A DNA stretch of 64,000 bases from Mangrovibacter plantisponsor (GTDB taxonomy: Bacteria; Pseudomonadota; Gammaproteobacteria; Enterobacterales; Enterobacteriaceae), in the NCBI RefSeq assembly GCF_003182475.1, contig NZ_QGTS01000007.1:248001-312000 (forward strand). Direction: 5' to 3'. Every line of letters starts with the position of its first letter. Positions within the stretch are counted from its first letter, which is position 1. The notes below the pieces were generated by a model. It ran no database searches. It saw only the letters and a list, made by a program, of their open reading frames with translations, and had not been told where the DNA came from. The position numbers and the translations under genes are program-made. Of this stretch, positions 19,340 to 30,351 are shown piece after piece.

Positions 19340-22300
19340 TTAGTCGGCCAGTTTCGGTGTGGCGTTACCCGCTGCGTTATTTTCAATAGTACGGCTGACT
19401 TCCGTTACTGTATCGCCGCTATTGTTATACAAGTGAACATCTAACTGGTTGAAGGCTATTTCTATTCCATTTTCACGGCACAGCCTGTCAATAGCCCGGT
19501 TCAGTTCGTCTACGGTATAACTACGATCACGTAATTCGCGCACATACAGGCGCAATTCGTGATCCAGCGTACTGGCACCAAAGGTCGTGAAGAAGACCGA
19601 TGGCTCTGGATCACGCATGACTTTTGGATGCTCCATTGCCGCCTGTAATAACACCGCTTTCACTTTATCAAGATCCGATCCATAAGCTACACCCAGGCTT
19701 ATCACCACACGGGTAATGGTATCTGACAATGACCAGTTGATAAGCCGCTCGGTGACAAACGCTTTATTGGGGATGATCACTTCTTTACGATCAAAATCCG
19801 TAATAGTAGTGGCACGAATGCGGATCTTACTCACTGAGCCGGAAAACGATCCAATCGTAATGGTATCGCCAATACGTACCGGTCGTTCAAACAGGATTAT
19901 CAGGCCGGATACAAAGTTACCGAAGATCTCCTGTAAACCAAAACCGAGGCCAACGGACAATGCCGCCGCCAGCCATTGCAGTTTGTCCCAGGATACGCCC
20001 AGCGCACCAAACACCGCCATGGTACCCACCGCGATTATCACGTAATTCAAAATGGTGGTAATGGCGTAGGAAGAGCCCTGGCGCATATTCAACCGCGACA
20101 GCACCAGCACTTCCAGTAAACCCGGTAAGTTGCGAATTAACGCCCAGGCTACCACTGTGGCAATGACTGCAAACAACAGACTGCCCAGGGTAATATTTCT
20201 GATAACCGCACTGCCCGCTTCTGTGCCACTGGAGTGCCACAAAACAATGCTGTCCAGATAAGCAAAGACAGTAATTAAGTCTGACCAAATCATCCAGAAG
20301 AACAACCCAAACAGCGCAAACATCAACAATGTTGTGATACGCAATGTCTGCTGGTTAATTTGGTCCAGGCCCAATGGCGGCTCTTCAACAGGTTCCGCGC
20401 CTTCCGCCCCTTCTTTCACCATATTCTGGCGGCGCGCCAGTGCACGCCGGTAGGCAATACGCCGCGCGGCCACACTCAGCCCACGCAGCACTGTCTGGTA
20501 AAGTAAGTTCCACAAAATGACCAGATAGACGGTATCAATCCAGCGGTTAGCCAGACGCAGTGTGGTATAGAAATAGCCCATCACTGTCAGTACCAGTAAC
20601 CCGATTGGCACCAGAGCCAGTATGGATACAGTGATCAGCCTTATTGAGTGCGATTCTTTATCGCGCCAGCTGTCACGGCACATCGGCCAGACCAGCCCGG
20701 CAATCAGCAGTAAATTAAGCAGAATGATGAACTGCCCAAGGACGTCATCCATCAAATGCAGTGGAGACAACTCACCCACCACCGACCAGAACAGTAAAGG
20801 CAGTAAAGCAATGCTGATACGAATTATCTGGCGGCGATAATGGCTGGTAAGGTTTACCGGCATCATAAAGTGTTTTACTGCTACACCATCTGTATCCAGA
20901 ATGCGCCAGCTCAGGCCAAAGACCAGCAAATAAACCGCCAGCTCTTTACTGAAGCTCCATATCAGCTCACTGATATTGAGTTGTAAAAACAGGATGCACC
21001 AGCCACAGGCAATGATAACCAGGCACAAAGGCAGTGCCTTGAACAAGGTAAGCAGTATGGCTTTTGGGGTATGCAACTGGCTGTCGTTACGCAGTTGGCC
21101 AACGTTGGCGCTTAGTTTTGCCAGGGTGTTATTCACCCAGCGGAAACGCCAGCGAATAATCCCTGCCAGTAACAACCATGGAAGGCTGGCAAGCAATGCA
21201 ACCAGAGCAGTGGTAAGGCTCCAGTTGTTTGCAGTAATTTTCATCTGGCCAAGTTGCGTTTTGAGTGCTTCGGGGAAAGCAGTCACCCAACTCCAGTTCA
21301 TGGGCTTATTACTGTTCACCCAAAAGATCTGCTGCGTTACCGTTTTCTGCAGGCGGGAAGATACGCTCATCAGTTGTTGCTGATTTATTTGCAATGCAAT
21401 CGCCATCATCAACTGGTTACCCAGTTGTTTGTTTAACTGATCCAGTAAATCCTTACGGGAATCCAGAACCTGGCTCAGTGCGTCATTAACTTCATCGCTT
21501 ACTTCGTCTTTATGGCCAGCTTCAATTGTCGCAATATAGTTATCGCTTTGCAGCAGTGCATCACGTTTCTGGCCGACATCAAACTGTTCAAGACGCAAGT
21601 CGGCAATCTGGTTGGTCATATCTTCAAGGTCATCGGCCCGCGGCAGAGACTGTTGCTGCTGATACAGAATGCGCGAGAGCAACAAACTCCCTTTCAGCAT
21701 GGCAATTTGCTCTTTCAGGTTGTGTTCAGCCTGAACAGCACGGTCGAGCCAGTTTTTCACCCGAATATTTTGCTGGACCAGTTCGTTACCATCCTGGGTC
21801 GCTTTGATTAACCGGTCACTCAGTTGGCGGTTAATTGCCAGCTCTTGTTTTACCAACGGGTTGTTCTGAATGGCACTGGCTTCGTCCGTCGTGGCCGCTT
21901 CCTGAGCGGTTTGCTCAGTGAGTGACAGGCGTTTATGGCTGATGGCGGTCTGAATCAGTTGCAGGTCGTGCTCAAGCTTATTGATATACTGCGTGTTGTA
22001 ATCACGCTGCTTTTGCAATGAATCCTGCAGAACCGTATTGCCAGAGAGACTTTTACGCTGCTCATCAATTTGTGCATTTAATAATGCCTGTTGCGCCAGT
22101 AGCAGCCCTTGCTGAGTTTGGCGTAGTTGGGTGCCATCCGGGCCATTCCCGCCCAATTCGGCCTGAATTTGCTGTAACTGTTGAGACGCATTAAACAGGG
22201 CATTCTGCACCCGCTCAGGCTGGGTCTGTAATGCAACCAACTGGCTGTTAATACTGGATAACTGCGTTTGTGCTGACTGCAGGTTATCCAGCAGACTCCC

Positions 22301-22699
22301 CATTTTGCTTTCAAGAGAGCGCATGGAGAGCTTATCGTAATACTTCGCCTGGTCTTCATCACTGGTGGTATTTGCCAGTGCGGCAAGGGATTCTTCCGCT
22401 TTATTCATTTTGTCCGGCGCCTGGGCAATTTGCTGGCGCAGGTCATCTGAATCCTGTTTCACCTGATCAATTTTCGCCAGGACATCCAGGGTTTTATTCA
22501 GGTCAGCAAGACTGAGCTTTTCCTGAGCAGACAAGCTCTTTTGTTTGTTAAGTGTATTAATCTGATTTTGTACATCTGTTTTTGTCGGTACATCACTGCT
22601 CGTTTGCGCACTGGCAAACGGCACAATACCGGCAAAAACGCCGCAACAAAGCAAAAGAACAACACAGGCTGCTTTTCTGACAATTCGTGTAAGTTGCAT
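19340..22699 (-). CDS. mscK: Mechanosensitive channel MscK (KefA)
   Basis: 1119 residues from the ATG at 22697-22699 (MQLTRIVRKAACVV), which starts a signal peptide ending near SAQ; a 26-codon upstream extension is rejected. A large periplasmic coiled-coil domain (about 35-480) is followed by eleven or so membrane segments. The MscS-like pore helix (SVGLGFGLQEIFGNFVSGL) and cytoplasmic cage come last. In E. coli it is a potassium-dependent tension-gated channel. Length and order agree with E. coli (1120). It is convergent with ybaM. Confidence 0.95.
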   Translation of the reverse strand: MQLTRIVRKAACVVLLLCCGVFAGIVPFASAQTSSDVPTKTDVQNQINTLNKQKSLSAQEKLSLADLNKTLDVLAKIDQVKQDSDDLRQQIAQAPDKMNKAEESLAALANTTSDEDQAKYYDKLSMRSLESKMGSLLDNLQSAQTQLSSINSQLVALQTQPERVQNALFNASQQLQQIQAELGGNGPDGTQLRQTQQGLLLAQQALLNAQIDEQRKSLSGNTVLQDSLQKQRDYNTQYINKLEHDLQLIQTAISHKRLSLTEQTAQEAATTDEASAIQNNPLVKQELAINRQLSDRLIKATQDGNELVQQNIRVKNWLDRAVQAEHNLKEQIAMLKGSLLLSRILYQQQQSLPRADDLEDMTNQIADLRLEQFDVGQKRDALLQSDNYIATIEAGHKDEVSDEVNDALSQVLDSRKDLLDQLNKQLGNQLMMAIALQINQQQLMSVSSRLQKTVTQQIFWVNSNKPMNWSWVTAFPEALKTQLGQMKITANNWSLTTALVALLASLPWLLLAGIIRWRFRWVNNTLAKLSANVGQLRNDSQLHTPKAILLTLFKALPLCLVIIACGWCILFLQLNISELIWSFSKELAVYLLVFGLSWRILDTDGVAVKHFMMPVNLTSHYRRQIIRISIALLPLLFWSVVGELSPLHLMDDVLGQFIILLNLLLIAGLVWPMCRDSWRDKESHSIRLITVSILALVPIGLLVLTVMGYFYTTLRLANRWIDTVYLVILWNLLYQTVLRGLSVAARRIAYRRALARRQNMVKEGAEGAEPVEEPPLGLDQINQQTLRITTLLMFALFGLFFWMIWSDLITVFAYLDSIVLWHSSGTEAGSAVIRNITLGSLLFAVIATVVAWALIRNLPGLLEVLVLSRLNMRQGSSYAITTILNYVIIAVGTMAVFGALGVSWDKLQWLAAALSVGLGFGLQEIFGNFVSGLIILFERPVRIGDTITIGSFSGSVSKIRIRATTITDFDRKEVIIPNKAFVTERLINWSLSDTITRVVISLGVAYGSDLDKVKAVLLQAAMEHPKVMRDPEPSVFFTTFGASTLDHELRLYVRELRDRSYTVDELNRAIDRLCRENGIEIAFNQLDVHLYNNSGDTVTEVSRTIENNAAGNATPKLAD

Positions 22700-22908
22700 A
22701 ATTTCTGGATGTGTAATAGATGAAACGTCTGGCGGAATCGCACTCAAGTTTCTATGATAAGACGCGCAGGATAGCACGCCTTCTGTCTATGGAATAGTGA
22801 ATGCTGCGGTGTTACTGCCAGGCGAAGTCTGAAACTTCACCTGTAGCCGGGTTGCGTCACGAAAAGGTCATAACCCAGGCGTAGCATGGTGAAGTTTATG
22901 TGAAGAGA

Positions 22909-23556
22909 TCAGTGTTTTTGGGGCTGCGATTGTAAACCTGTACAATGCTGGTACATTTCCAGTAACACATCGACATAGACACGGGCTTCAGCTTTTAAAT
23001 CAAAGGTTTCTGGTGCAAACAACCAACTTTCCATTAACCCGCACATATAGCTACGCATTAAAATAGCGGCGCGCCTGGAGAGTAAGTTTGCTGGCAGTAA
23101 CCCGGCATCCATGCACTGGATAATAGCGTTTTCAATACGCTCATATTCCTGAACATAGAGTTCGCGTTTCGCCTGATGGGCGTTAAGCATTTCGCCCACA
23201 AATTCGCATTTATGGAAAATGATTTCCATCATGGAACGGCGGCGTTCATCTTCAACCGTCGCTTCCAGAAGATAAACCAATAGCTCACGCATTACAGAAA
23301 GTGGATCGTCAGGAAATTTTGCCCGATACTCAATTTCTAAGTCATTTATTGTTGAATCGGTTAACGCCCAAATTTCATTAAAAACATCTGACTTATTTTT
23401 GAAATGCCAATAAATCGCCCCCCGGGTGACACCAGCCTCTTTGGCTATATCAGAAAGGGATGTTGACGATACGCCGTACTGTGAAAACAAGCGAATTGCT
23501 GCATCCAAAATCTGCTGCCGGGTCTCCATCGCTTGTTGTTTGGTTTTTCGTGCCAT
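22909..23556 (-). CDS. acrR: Transcriptional repressor AcrR (TetR family)
   Basis: 215 residues, the E. coli length. TetR-type helix-turn-helix at residues 10-55 ([19 protein letters not shown] ... [16 protein letters not shown]), then a ligand-binding helical domain typical of the efflux-regulating subgroup. It represses acrAB and itself and is released by cationic drugs and dyes. It is divergent from acrA, with the 24-bp operator between them. Confidence 0.97.
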   Translation of the reverse strand: MARKTKQQAMETRQQILDAAIRLFSQYGVSSTSLSDIAKEAGVTRGAIYWHFKNKSDVFNEIWALTDSTINDLEIEYRAKFPDDPLSVMRELLVYLLEATVEDERRRSMMEIIFHKCEFVGEMLNAHQAKRELYVQEYERIENAIIQCMDAGLLPANLLSRRAAILMRSYMCGLMESWLFAPETFDLKAEARVYVDVLLEMYQHCTGLQSQPQKH

Positions 23557-23584
23557 ATGTCGGTGAATTTACAGGGGTAAGACT

Positions 23585-23608
23585 TACATACATTTTTGAA
23601 TGTATGTA
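23585..23608. promoter_or_regulatory. AcrR operator
   Basis: Perfect 10-bp inverted repeat TACATACATT (23585-23594)/AATGTATGTA (23599-23608) with TTTG between. It matches the known E. coli acrAB operator, and lies in the 149-bp divergent region. Confidence 0.93.
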
Positions 23609-23705
23609 ACATAACATGTTCTAAATAGAAACGCAGCAATGGGATTATGGACAAGCGTTAGCGTTCCATTGATCAACTTTGAAATCGGACACTCGAGGTT
23701 TACCT

Positions 23706-24890
23706 ATGAACAAAAACAGAGGGTTAACGCCTCTGGCGATGGTTCTGATGCTTTCAGGCAGCTTAGCGCTTACAGGATGTGACAATAAACAGGATCAGCA
23801 ACAAGCGGCAGGCGCGCCTGCAGTTGGTGTGGTAACGCTGAAAACTGAACCCTTGCAAATCACAACCGAACTCCCAGGCCGTACCAGTGCGTTCCGGGTT
23901 GCTGAAGTTCGCCCACAGGTCAGCGGGATCATCCTTAAGCGTAATTTTGTTGAAGGAAGTGATGTTAAAGCGGGTGAATCGCTTTACCAGATAGACCCCG
24001 CGACTTATCAGGCCACTTACGACAGTGCAAAAGGTGATTTAGCCAAAGCAGAAGCTGCGGCCAATATCGCCAGACTGACCTTAAAACGTTACCAGCCTCT
24101 GCTGGGTACCAAATATATTAGCCAACAAGACTACGACACAGCACAGTCAACCTTACAACAGGCTAATGCTTCGGTACTGGCGGCTAAAGCCGCTGTGGAA
24201 ACGGCGCGCATCAACCTGGCCTACACTAAAGTCACCTCACCTATAAGTGGGCGGATTGGGAAATCCTCTGTGACAGAAGGTGCGCTGGTACAAAGTGGGC
24301 AAACCACTGCATTGTCAACGGTGCAACAGCTTGACCCTATTTATGTAGATGTCACGCAATCCAGTAACGATTTTCTGCGCCTGAAGCAAGAGCTGGAAGA
24401 CGGTACGCTGAAACAAGAAAACGGCAAAGCAAAAGTCGATCTGACAACAACCGAAGGTTTCACATACCCGCAAAGTGGCACGCTGGAATTCTCTGACGTC
24501 ACTGTCGACGAAACCACTGGCACCATTACTCTGCGCGCTATCTTCCCTAATCCGGACCACACATTACTCCCGGGTATGTTTGTTCGCGCACGTCTGGAAG
24601 AAGGTGTTCGCCCTGATGCACTGCTTGTTCCGCAACAAGGCGTTACGCATACACCTCGTGGTGATGCTACCGCCATGGTTGTAGATAAAGACAACAAAGT
24701 GGAAGTGCGCCAGGTAACAGCAAGCCAGGCTATTGGCGATAAATGGCTCGTTACTAAAGGGCTTCAGGCTGGAGACCGCGTGATTATCGAAGGGCTGCAG
24801 AAAGTCAGACCTGGTGCCACTGTGACTGCACAAGAAGTCACAACTGACGAGAAAGCCAGCGATAAAGCTCAGGAAAAAACGTCAGAATAA
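23706..24890 (+). CDS. acrA: Efflux adaptor lipoprotein AcrA
   Basis: 394 residues from the ATG at 23706 (MNKNRGLTPL); nine upstream codons are not part of the protein. The lipoprotein signal ends in LTGC with Cys25 as the acylated residue. Membrane-fusion architecture follows: beta-barrel and lipoyl parts around a helical hairpin (about residues 98-170), and the GRIGKS motif. It bridges AcrB and TolC in the periplasm. The Lys/Glu-rich C-terminal tail varies from E. coli (397 residues). acrB starts 33 bp downstream. Confidence 0.97.
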   Translation: MNKNRGLTPLAMVLMLSGSLALTGCDNKQDQQQAAGAPAVGVVTLKTEPLQITTELPGRTSAFRVAEVRPQVSGIILKRNFVEGSDVKAGESLYQIDPATYQATYDSAKGDLAKAEAAANIARLTLKRYQPLLGTKYISQQDYDTAQSTLQQANASVLAAKAAVETARINLAYTKVTSPISGRIGKSSVTEGALVQSGQTTALSTVQQLDPIYVDVTQSSNDFLRLKQELEDGTLKQENGKAKVDLTTTEGFTYPQSGTLEFSDVTVDETTGTITLRAIFPNPDHTLLPGMFVRARLEEGVRPDALLVPQQGVTHTPRGDATAMVVDKDNKVEVRQVTASQAIGDKWLVTKGLQAGDRVIIEGLQKVRPGATVTAQEVTTDEKASDKAQEKTSE

Positions 24891-24923
24891 ATCCGTCTTA
24901 ACTAAAACAGGAGCCGTTAAGAC

Positions 24924-27900
24924 ATGGCTAAGTTTTTTATCGATCGCCCAATTTTTGCCTGGGTAATCGCAATTATCATCATGCTCGCAGGTGCACTTGC
25001 TATCCTGAAACTGCCTATAGCGCAATATCCAACGATTGCGCCTCCGGCGATTCAGGTTACAGCAAGCTACCCGGGAGCGGATGCTAAAACGGTACAGGAT
25101 ACAGTCACTCAGGTCATCGAACAGAATATGAACGGTATCGATGGCCTGATGTATATGTCTTCTACCAGCGATTCTTCTGGTACTGTGCAAATCACCCTGA
25201 CATTTGATTCTGACACTGACCCGGATATTGCTCAGGTACAGGTGCAGAACAAACTGCAATTGGCAATGCCGCTGCTTCCGCAGGAAGTACAGCAGCAAGG
25301 TGTGAGTGTTGAAAAATCGTCCAGTAGTTTCTTGATGGTAATGGCGATGATCAGCACTGATGGCTCAATGACGCAGGATGATATTGCCGACTACGTAGGT
25401 TCAAATATTAAAGACCCTATCAGCCGTACTTCTGGCGTGGGTGATGTGCAGTTGTTTGGTGCCCAATATGCAATGCGTATATGGATGGACCCAAACAAAT
25501 TGAATAACTTCCAGCTGACACCTGTGGATGTTATCAGCGCTATCACCGCACAAAACGCCCAGGTTGCTGCTGGTCAGTTAGGGGGTACACCGCCGGTTAA
25601 AGGCCAACAACTAAACGCCTCTATCATTGCGCAAACCCGTCTTAATTCTCCGGAGCAATTCGGTAATATTCTGCTGAAAGTTAATCAGGATGGGTCACAG
25701 GTTCGCCTGAAAGATGTGGCAAAAGTTGAGCTGGGTGGTGAAAGCTATGATGTTATCGCCCGCTATAATGGCAAACCAGCCGCTGGTCTGGGGATCAAGC
25801 TGGCAACCGGTGCCAACGCACTGGATACAGCTGCGGCGGTTCGCGCCACTATCGATAAACTGCAACCTTTCTTCCCGCACGGGCTGAAAGTGGTTTATCC
25901 CTACGATACAACGCCGTTTGTAAAAATCTCCATTAAAGAAGTGGTTAAAACGCTGGTAGAAGCCATTGTGCTGGTGTTCCTGGTTATGTATCTGTTCCTG
26001 CAGAACTTCCGGGCGACACTGATTCCTACCATCGCGGTACCTGTCGTCTTGCTGGGGACATTTGCCATTCTTTCCGCTTTCGGCTTCTCGATAAACACAC
26101 TAACGATGTTCGCCATGGTTCTGGCGATAGGGCTATTGGTGGATGACGCCATCGTCGTGGTGGAGAACGTCGAGCGTGTTATGTCGGAAGAAGGGTTGCC
26201 GCCTAAAGAAGCTACAAGACGTTCAATGGAGCAAATACAGGGTGCACTGGTCGGTATTGCACTGGTGCTGTCTGCTGTATTTATTCCGATGGCATTTTTT
26301 GGCGGTTCCACCGGTGCCATTTACCGCCAGTTCTCCATCACTATTGTTTCGGCGATGGTTCTGTCGGTTATGGTGGCCATGATCCTGACACCAGCACTGT
26401 GTGCCACCATGCTCAAGCCGATTAAAAAAGGCGACCATGGGTCCACAAAAGGTTTCTTCGGCTGGTTCAACAATATGTTCACGAAGAGTACGCACCACTA
26501 CACCAATAGTGTGGCGAATATTCTTCAGAGCACTGGCCGTTACCTGGTGCTGTATTTAGTGATTGTTGTTGGTATGGCATGGCTGTTCCTGCGCCTGCCC
26601 AGTTCATTCCTGCCTGATGAAGATCAGGGGGTATTCCTCACCATGGCGCAATTGCCAGCCGGGGCAACTCAGGAACGAACTCAGAAAGTACTGGATGAAG
26701 TCACTAACTACTACCTGACCAAAGAGAAAGACAACGTGAACTCTGTGTTCACGGTGAATGGCTTTGGTTTTGCTGGCCGTGGTCAGAATACCGGTATTGC
26801 GTTTGTTTCACTAAAAGACTGGGATGAACGCCCGGGAGAAGCGAATAAAGTTCCTGCAATTACCGCACGAGCCAGTGCTGCGTTTTCGCAGATCAAAGAT
26901 GCGATGGTCTTCGCGTTTAACCTTCCGGCAATTGTGGAACTGGGGACTGCAACAGGCTTTGACTTCGAACTTATTGACCAGGGTGGCCTGGGGCACGACA
27001 AACTCATGCAGGCTCGTAACCAGTTGTTCGGCATGATTGCTCAACACCCGGATACGCTGGTAGGTGTGCGCCCTAATGGCCTGGAAGATACGCCACAGTA
27101 CAAAATCGACATCGATCAGGAAAAAGCGATGGCGCTTGGGGTAACTATCAGCAACATCAACACCACGCTTGGCGCTGCCTGGGGGGGAAGTTACGTTAAC
27201 GACTTCATCGACCGCGGGCGCGTGAAGAAAGTGTATGTAATGTCTGATGCCAAATACCGCATGCTGCCCAGTGATTTGAATTACTGGTATGTGCGAGGTA
27301 GCAATGGCCAAATGGTGCCATTCTCTGCGTTCGCGACTGCACGCTGGGAATACGGTTCTCCGCGCCTGGAACGTTACAATGGTTTGCCTTCAATGGAAAT
27401 CTTAGGGCAGCCAGCGCCAGGTAAAAGTACTGGTGAGGCCATGGCGCTGATGGAACAACTGGCAAGTAAATTACCTGCTGGTATAGGCTATGACTGGACG
27501 GGGATGTCTTACCAGGAACGTCTGTCTGGTAACCAGGCTCCGGCACTGTATGCCATTTCACTGATTGTGGTGTTCCTGTGCCTTGCCGCTCTGTACGAAA
27601 GCTGGTCTATACCGTTCTCGGTAATGCTGGTCGTACCGTTGGGGGTTGTCGGTGCGTTGCTTGCAGCTTCTCTCCGTGGCCTGAATAACGACGTTTATTT
27701 CCAGGTAGGCTTACTTACCACTATCGGGGTATCGGCGAGGAACGCCATCCTGATTGTTGAGTTCGCCAAAGACCTTATGGAAAAAGAAGGCAAAGGTCTG
27801 GTAGAGGCGACTCTGGATGCAGTTCGTATGCGTCTGCGTCCCATCCTGATGACCTCGCTGGCATTTATCCTCGGGGTTCTGCCATTGGTGTTAAGTTCTG

Positions 27901-28073
27901 GTGCAGGTTCCGGTGCGCAGAACGCCGTAGGTACCGGGGTATTTGGTGGGATGATTTCGGCCACGCTGCTGGCTATCTACTTTGTTCCCATGTTCTTCGT
28001 GGTGGTTCGCCGCCGCTTTAGCCGCAAAGGTGAAGATGTGGAACACCGCCACGAGACACCGCAGTCACACTAG
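24924..28073 (+). CDS. acrB: RND multidrug efflux pump AcrB
   Basis: 1049 residues, the E. coli length, without indels that I notice. [16 protein letters not shown] starts the first of twelve membrane helices; two large periplasmic loops form the pore and docking domains. The proton-relay Asp pair is in [17 protein letters not shown] (about residues 407-408). It exports drugs, dyes, bile salts and detergents together with AcrA and TolC using the proton gradient. It is cotranscribed with acrA and followed by a strong terminator. Confidence 0.98.
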   Translation: MAKFFIDRPIFAWVIAIIIMLAGALAILKLPIAQYPTIAPPAIQVTASYPGADAKTVQDTVTQVIEQNMNGIDGLMYMSSTSDSSGTVQITLTFDSDTDPDIAQVQVQNKLQLAMPLLPQEVQQQGVSVEKSSSSFLMVMAMISTDGSMTQDDIADYVGSNIKDPISRTSGVGDVQLFGAQYAMRIWMDPNKLNNFQLTPVDVISAITAQNAQVAAGQLGGTPPVKGQQLNASIIAQTRLNSPEQFGNILLKVNQDGSQVRLKDVAKVELGGESYDVIARYNGKPAAGLGIKLATGANALDTAAAVRATIDKLQPFFPHGLKVVYPYDTTPFVKISIKEVVKTLVEAIVLVFLVMYLFLQNFRATLIPTIAVPVVLLGTFAILSAFGFSINTLTMFAMVLAIGLLVDDAIVVVENVERVMSEEGLPPKEATRRSMEQIQGALVGIALVLSAVFIPMAFFGGSTGAIYRQFSITIVSAMVLSVMVAMILTPALCATMLKPIKKGDHGSTKGFFGWFNNMFTKSTHHYTNSVANILQSTGRYLVLYLVIVVGMAWLFLRLPSSFLPDEDQGVFLTMAQLPAGATQERTQKVLDEVTNYYLTKEKDNVNSVFTVNGFGFAGRGQNTGIAFVSLKDWDERPGEANKVPAITARASAAFSQIKDAMVFAFNLPAIVELGTATGFDFELIDQGGLGHDKLMQARNQLFGMIAQHPDTLVGVRPNGLEDTPQYKIDIDQEKAMALGVTISNINTTLGAAWGGSYVNDFIDRGRVKKVYVMSDAKYRMLPSDLNYWYVRGSNGQMVPFSAFATARWEYGSPRLERYNGLPSMEILGQPAPGKSTGEAMALMEQLASKLPAGIGYDWTGMSYQERLSGNQAPALYAISLIVVFLCLAALYESWSIPFSVMLVVPLGVVGALLAASLRGLNNDVYFQVGLLTTIGVSARNAILIVEFAKDLMEKEGKGLVEATLDAVRMRLRPILMTSLAFILGVLPLVLSSGAGSGAQNAVGTGVFGGMISATLLAIYFVPMFFVVVRRRFSRKGEDVEHRHETPQSH

Positions 28074-28098
28074 TTACGTACCATGTGTTCGTATCGTT

Positions 28099-28127
28099 AA
28101 AGGCCGCCTTGTGCGGCCTTTATTTTT
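28099..28127 (+). terminator. acrAB intrinsic terminator
   Basis: Perfect 9-bp stem AAAGGCCGC (28099-28107)/GCGGCCTTT (28113-28121), loop CTTGT, then TATTTTT. It could also work, less well, for the opposing small frame. Confidence 0.92.
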
Positions 28128-28233
28128 AACTAACGCCTGCACGTTCTCTGATATGTCTCAGTACCTGTTCACGCCAGTATTGAGCCGGTTTAAGCCCCCT
28201 GCCCCATAAACATAGCCCCAGGTGTTTTACCAT
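28126..28233 (-). CDS. Possible small ORF convergent with acrB
   Basis: 35 codons from the ATG at 28231-28233 (MVKHLGLCLWGRGLKPAQYW...), ending at TAA 28126-28128, right against the acrB terminator. The frame stays open for 18 more codons upstream (reading ...SASRDLLVDIQPL) with coding-like codon choice, so it could also be the 3' remnant of a larger gene. I recognise no family. Content is basic and amphipathic. No clear ribosome site is seen. Evidence is only the frame and its composition. Confidence 0.3.
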   Translation of the reverse strand: MVKHLGLCLWGRGLKPAQYWREQVLRHIRERAGVS

Positions 28234-28956
28234 TAATGGCTGAATATCCACCAACAGGTCGCGGCTGGCAGACTTGTTATGGTACAGTCAGCCCCCATAT
28301 TAGTTTGTGAGAAAGCGAATTAGCGGTATTTTTGCGCCATATTTCCCCGGTTGCGTTACTCAATATACGCCTATATTTAACGATATCGGGTGGGGTTGTT
28401 GTACAGAGCAAAGCAGTACGCAGGGCTTGATGGTGAGGCCCGAAAGCAGCAAATCAGAGCTATGTGCCATATTGGTTGTCTGTTTTACTGCTGCCGGCAC
28501 AATGCACAGTACACAATGCACAGTAAATGTAGTTACCAGGCATGTTCTCGTGTATCCATTGAGGTGGAATGACGCTAAATAGCCTAATAAGAAAGCACGA
28601 AAACGTAACGTTAAATTGCCATTTGCTTTGGATGAAAAACCAGGATTATTCCGACATTATTTATAATTCACAACAAAAACATAATTACTCAAGATTTAAC
28701 CTGTATATTGAGTCTGAAAGAATCAGCCACTACCCACTAAGGGTAAGCTGTTTTAAATCATCTGTTTTTCGAGAAAGCAGCGTTACGCAGGGGAATTCTC
28801 ATTATTTAGAATTTTTCACACTATTAAGATGAAAATTACTTAAGTGTGACTTATAGTTAAATCATTAACCCGGTGATGTAAAACACAAGTGCTCTCTTTT
28901 GTCAGCCCCGAAGTATTGTATTTATCAGAAAATTTTCGATAATAAGGGGGTATCAT
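28234..28956. other. Long acrB-tomB intergenic region
   Basis: About 720 bp, increasingly AT-rich toward tomB. Visible contents: a 14-bp tandem repeat at 28498-28525; two imperfect copies of AAAGCAG-n-TACGCAGGG (about 28410 and 28774); and the tomB upstream region ending in AAGGGGG. Two plus-strand frames (28307-28582, 28569-28832) lack family features, and I do not believe they are genes. Confidence 0.5.
28498..28525. repeat. 14-bp tandem duplication
   Basis: Two exact adjacent copies of CACAATGCACAGTA (28498-28511 and 28512-28525). They look like a slippage or a recent small duplication in non-coding DNA. Confidence 0.9.
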
Positions 28957-29331
28957 ATGGACGAATACTCGCCAAAAAGGCATGATATAGCGCAGCTCAA
29001 ATTCCTCTGTGAATCACTTTATCATGATTGCCTCTCGAGTCTCGAGGGTAGTACCCAGACCTGGGTTAATGATCCTACATCTCCAGCCAGCCTGCAGATG
29101 AACGATCTGATTGAGCACATCGCAACCTTTGCACTTAATTACAAATTAAAGTACGAAGACGATAGTGACTTGATAGAGAAAATAGATGAATATCTGGACG
29201 ACACTTTTATGTTGTTCAGCAGTTACAGCATTAATGCGAAAGATTTACAGAAGTGGCGCAGAACAGGCCTTAACCTGTTTCGGTGTTTTTCTACGGTGAG
29301 TAAAGAAAATCCCGTCAGCCATTCCTGTTAG
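28957..29331 (+). CDS. tomB: Hha toxicity modulator TomB
   Basis: 124 residues starting MDEYSPKRHDIAQLKFLCES, with a strong AAGGGGG upstream. It is an acidic helical protein of the TomB (YbaJ) family, encoded just before hha as in all enterics. In E. coli it acts as an oxygen-dependent antitoxin for Hha and affects biofilm and motility. Its tail is slightly longer than in E. coli. It shares a transcript with hha (25 bp apart). Confidence 0.95.
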   Translation: MDEYSPKRHDIAQLKFLCESLYHDCLSSLEGSTQTWVNDPTSPASLQMNDLIEHIATFALNYKLKYEDDSDLIEKIDEYLDDTFMLFSSYSINAKDLQKWRRTGLNLFRCFSTVSKENPVSHSC

Positions 29332-29356
29332 TATGAATATTTCTTAAGGTAAAGTT

Positions 29357-29578
29357 ATGTCTATCACCAAACCGTTAACAAAAACCGATTATTTGATGCG
29401 TTTAAGGCGTTGTCAGACCATCGACACCCTCGAAAGAGTTATTGAAAAAAATAAATATGAACTTTCTGATAGTGAGCTGGCAGTATTTTATTCAGCAGCA
29501 GATCATCGCCTTGCAGAACTGACGATGAATAAATTGTACGATAAAATCCCATCTTCAGTATGGAAGTTTGTCCGCTAA
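29357..29578 (+). CDS. hha: Hemolysin expression modulator Hha
   Basis: 73 residues. It has the typical Hha/YmoA start [20 protein letters not shown] and end [12 protein letters not shown]. It is a small helical protein without a DNA-binding domain that binds H-NS and modulates silencing of transferred genes. Toxicity is countered by TomB. An AAGGT ribosome site precedes it. In E. coli maa follows; here it is absent and ylaC comes next after 259 bp with no gene. Confidence 0.96.
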   Translation: MSITKPLTKTDYLMRLRRCQTIDTLERVIEKNKYELSDSELAVFYSAADHRLAELTMNKLYDKIPSSVWKFVR

Positions 29579-29837
29579 GTGACTTTCTGATTCAAACACA
29601 ATTCTGAACCTGAAGATAACACACTTCTGGTTCTGTTCTGTTATGGTTCAAAAAACCGGTTTCCCGGCGGCGTGGTTACATCCGCATCTCTGCATCGCAC
29701 TGGCTGTGTGAGGCTGAGTTCTGTTCAGCAATCGGCAACTGTTATGCAAATATTCCGGGAAACTGTTACTGGTTACTGAGCCCCACCCCTCTACAATCCA
29801 GAGGATATTTCCAGAATTGTTTTCTGTAGAGGCTTGT

Positions 29838-30302
29838 ATGACGGAAATTCAGCGCCTGCTGACCAATACCATAGAGCAACTGAACCACCACGAAAAGCGG
29901 GATAACCGGCCGCGTTTTAGCATCAGCTTTATTCGCCGTTACCCAGGGTTGTTTGTTGCCATGTACGCAGGGTGGCTGGCGACACTGGTTGTTGTCGTGA
30001 AATCACCAACGCTTGAGGATTTTGTCTGGCTACATGTCGGGCTGTTTGTATTACTCAACGGTTTCTTCTTCTTTGATGTCAACCCACGTTACCGGTATGA
30101 AGATATAGACCTGCTGGATTTTCGCGTATGTTATAACGGCGAATGGTATAACACACGTGATGTACCGGGCGAATTGATCAGTAACATCCAGGCTTCCTCA
30201 CAAGTCAGCAACCAGCAAAAAGATTTACTGGCTAAGATGTTGGTCAATAAAAAACGCCTGACATTTTACGATATCTACAGCCTGGATAACCAGGCGTCGT
30301 AG
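29838..30302 (+). CDS. ylaC: Inner-membrane protein YlaC
   Basis: 154 residues from the ATG at 29838 ([16 protein letters not shown]), preceded by AGAGG; the longer frame from 29817 is rejected. Two adjacent membrane helices (about 44-62 and 66-84) are followed by a cytoplasmic [13 protein letters not shown] region. YlaC-family members have no firm function, although a role in acid stress has been suggested. It is the last backbone gene before the accessory region. Confidence 0.9.
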   Translation: MTEIQRLLTNTIEQLNHHEKRDNRPRFSISFIRRYPGLFVAMYAGWLATLVVVVKSPTLEDFVWLHVGLFVLLNGFFFFDVNPRYRYEDIDLLDFRVCYNGEWYNTRDVPGELISNIQASSQVSNQQKDLLAKMLVNKKRLTFYDIYSLDNQAS

Positions 30303-30351
30303 CCCGGCAGAGTAACTACACTGAGCTGCTCCATTCCGGGCTCCTGGCTCG

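Noticed and set aside
28307..28582. 91-codon plus-strand frame in the acrB-tomB gap
   Set aside because: No ribosome site, unusual composition with a tandem repeat inside, and no family features.
28569..28832. 87-codon plus-strand frame before tomB
   Set aside because: AT-rich chance frame with no recognisable domain; overlaps the other doubtful frame.
29579..29837. maa or other gene between hha and ylaC
   Set aside because: Only 259 bp with no open frame that resembles maltose acetyltransferase; the gene is absent here.
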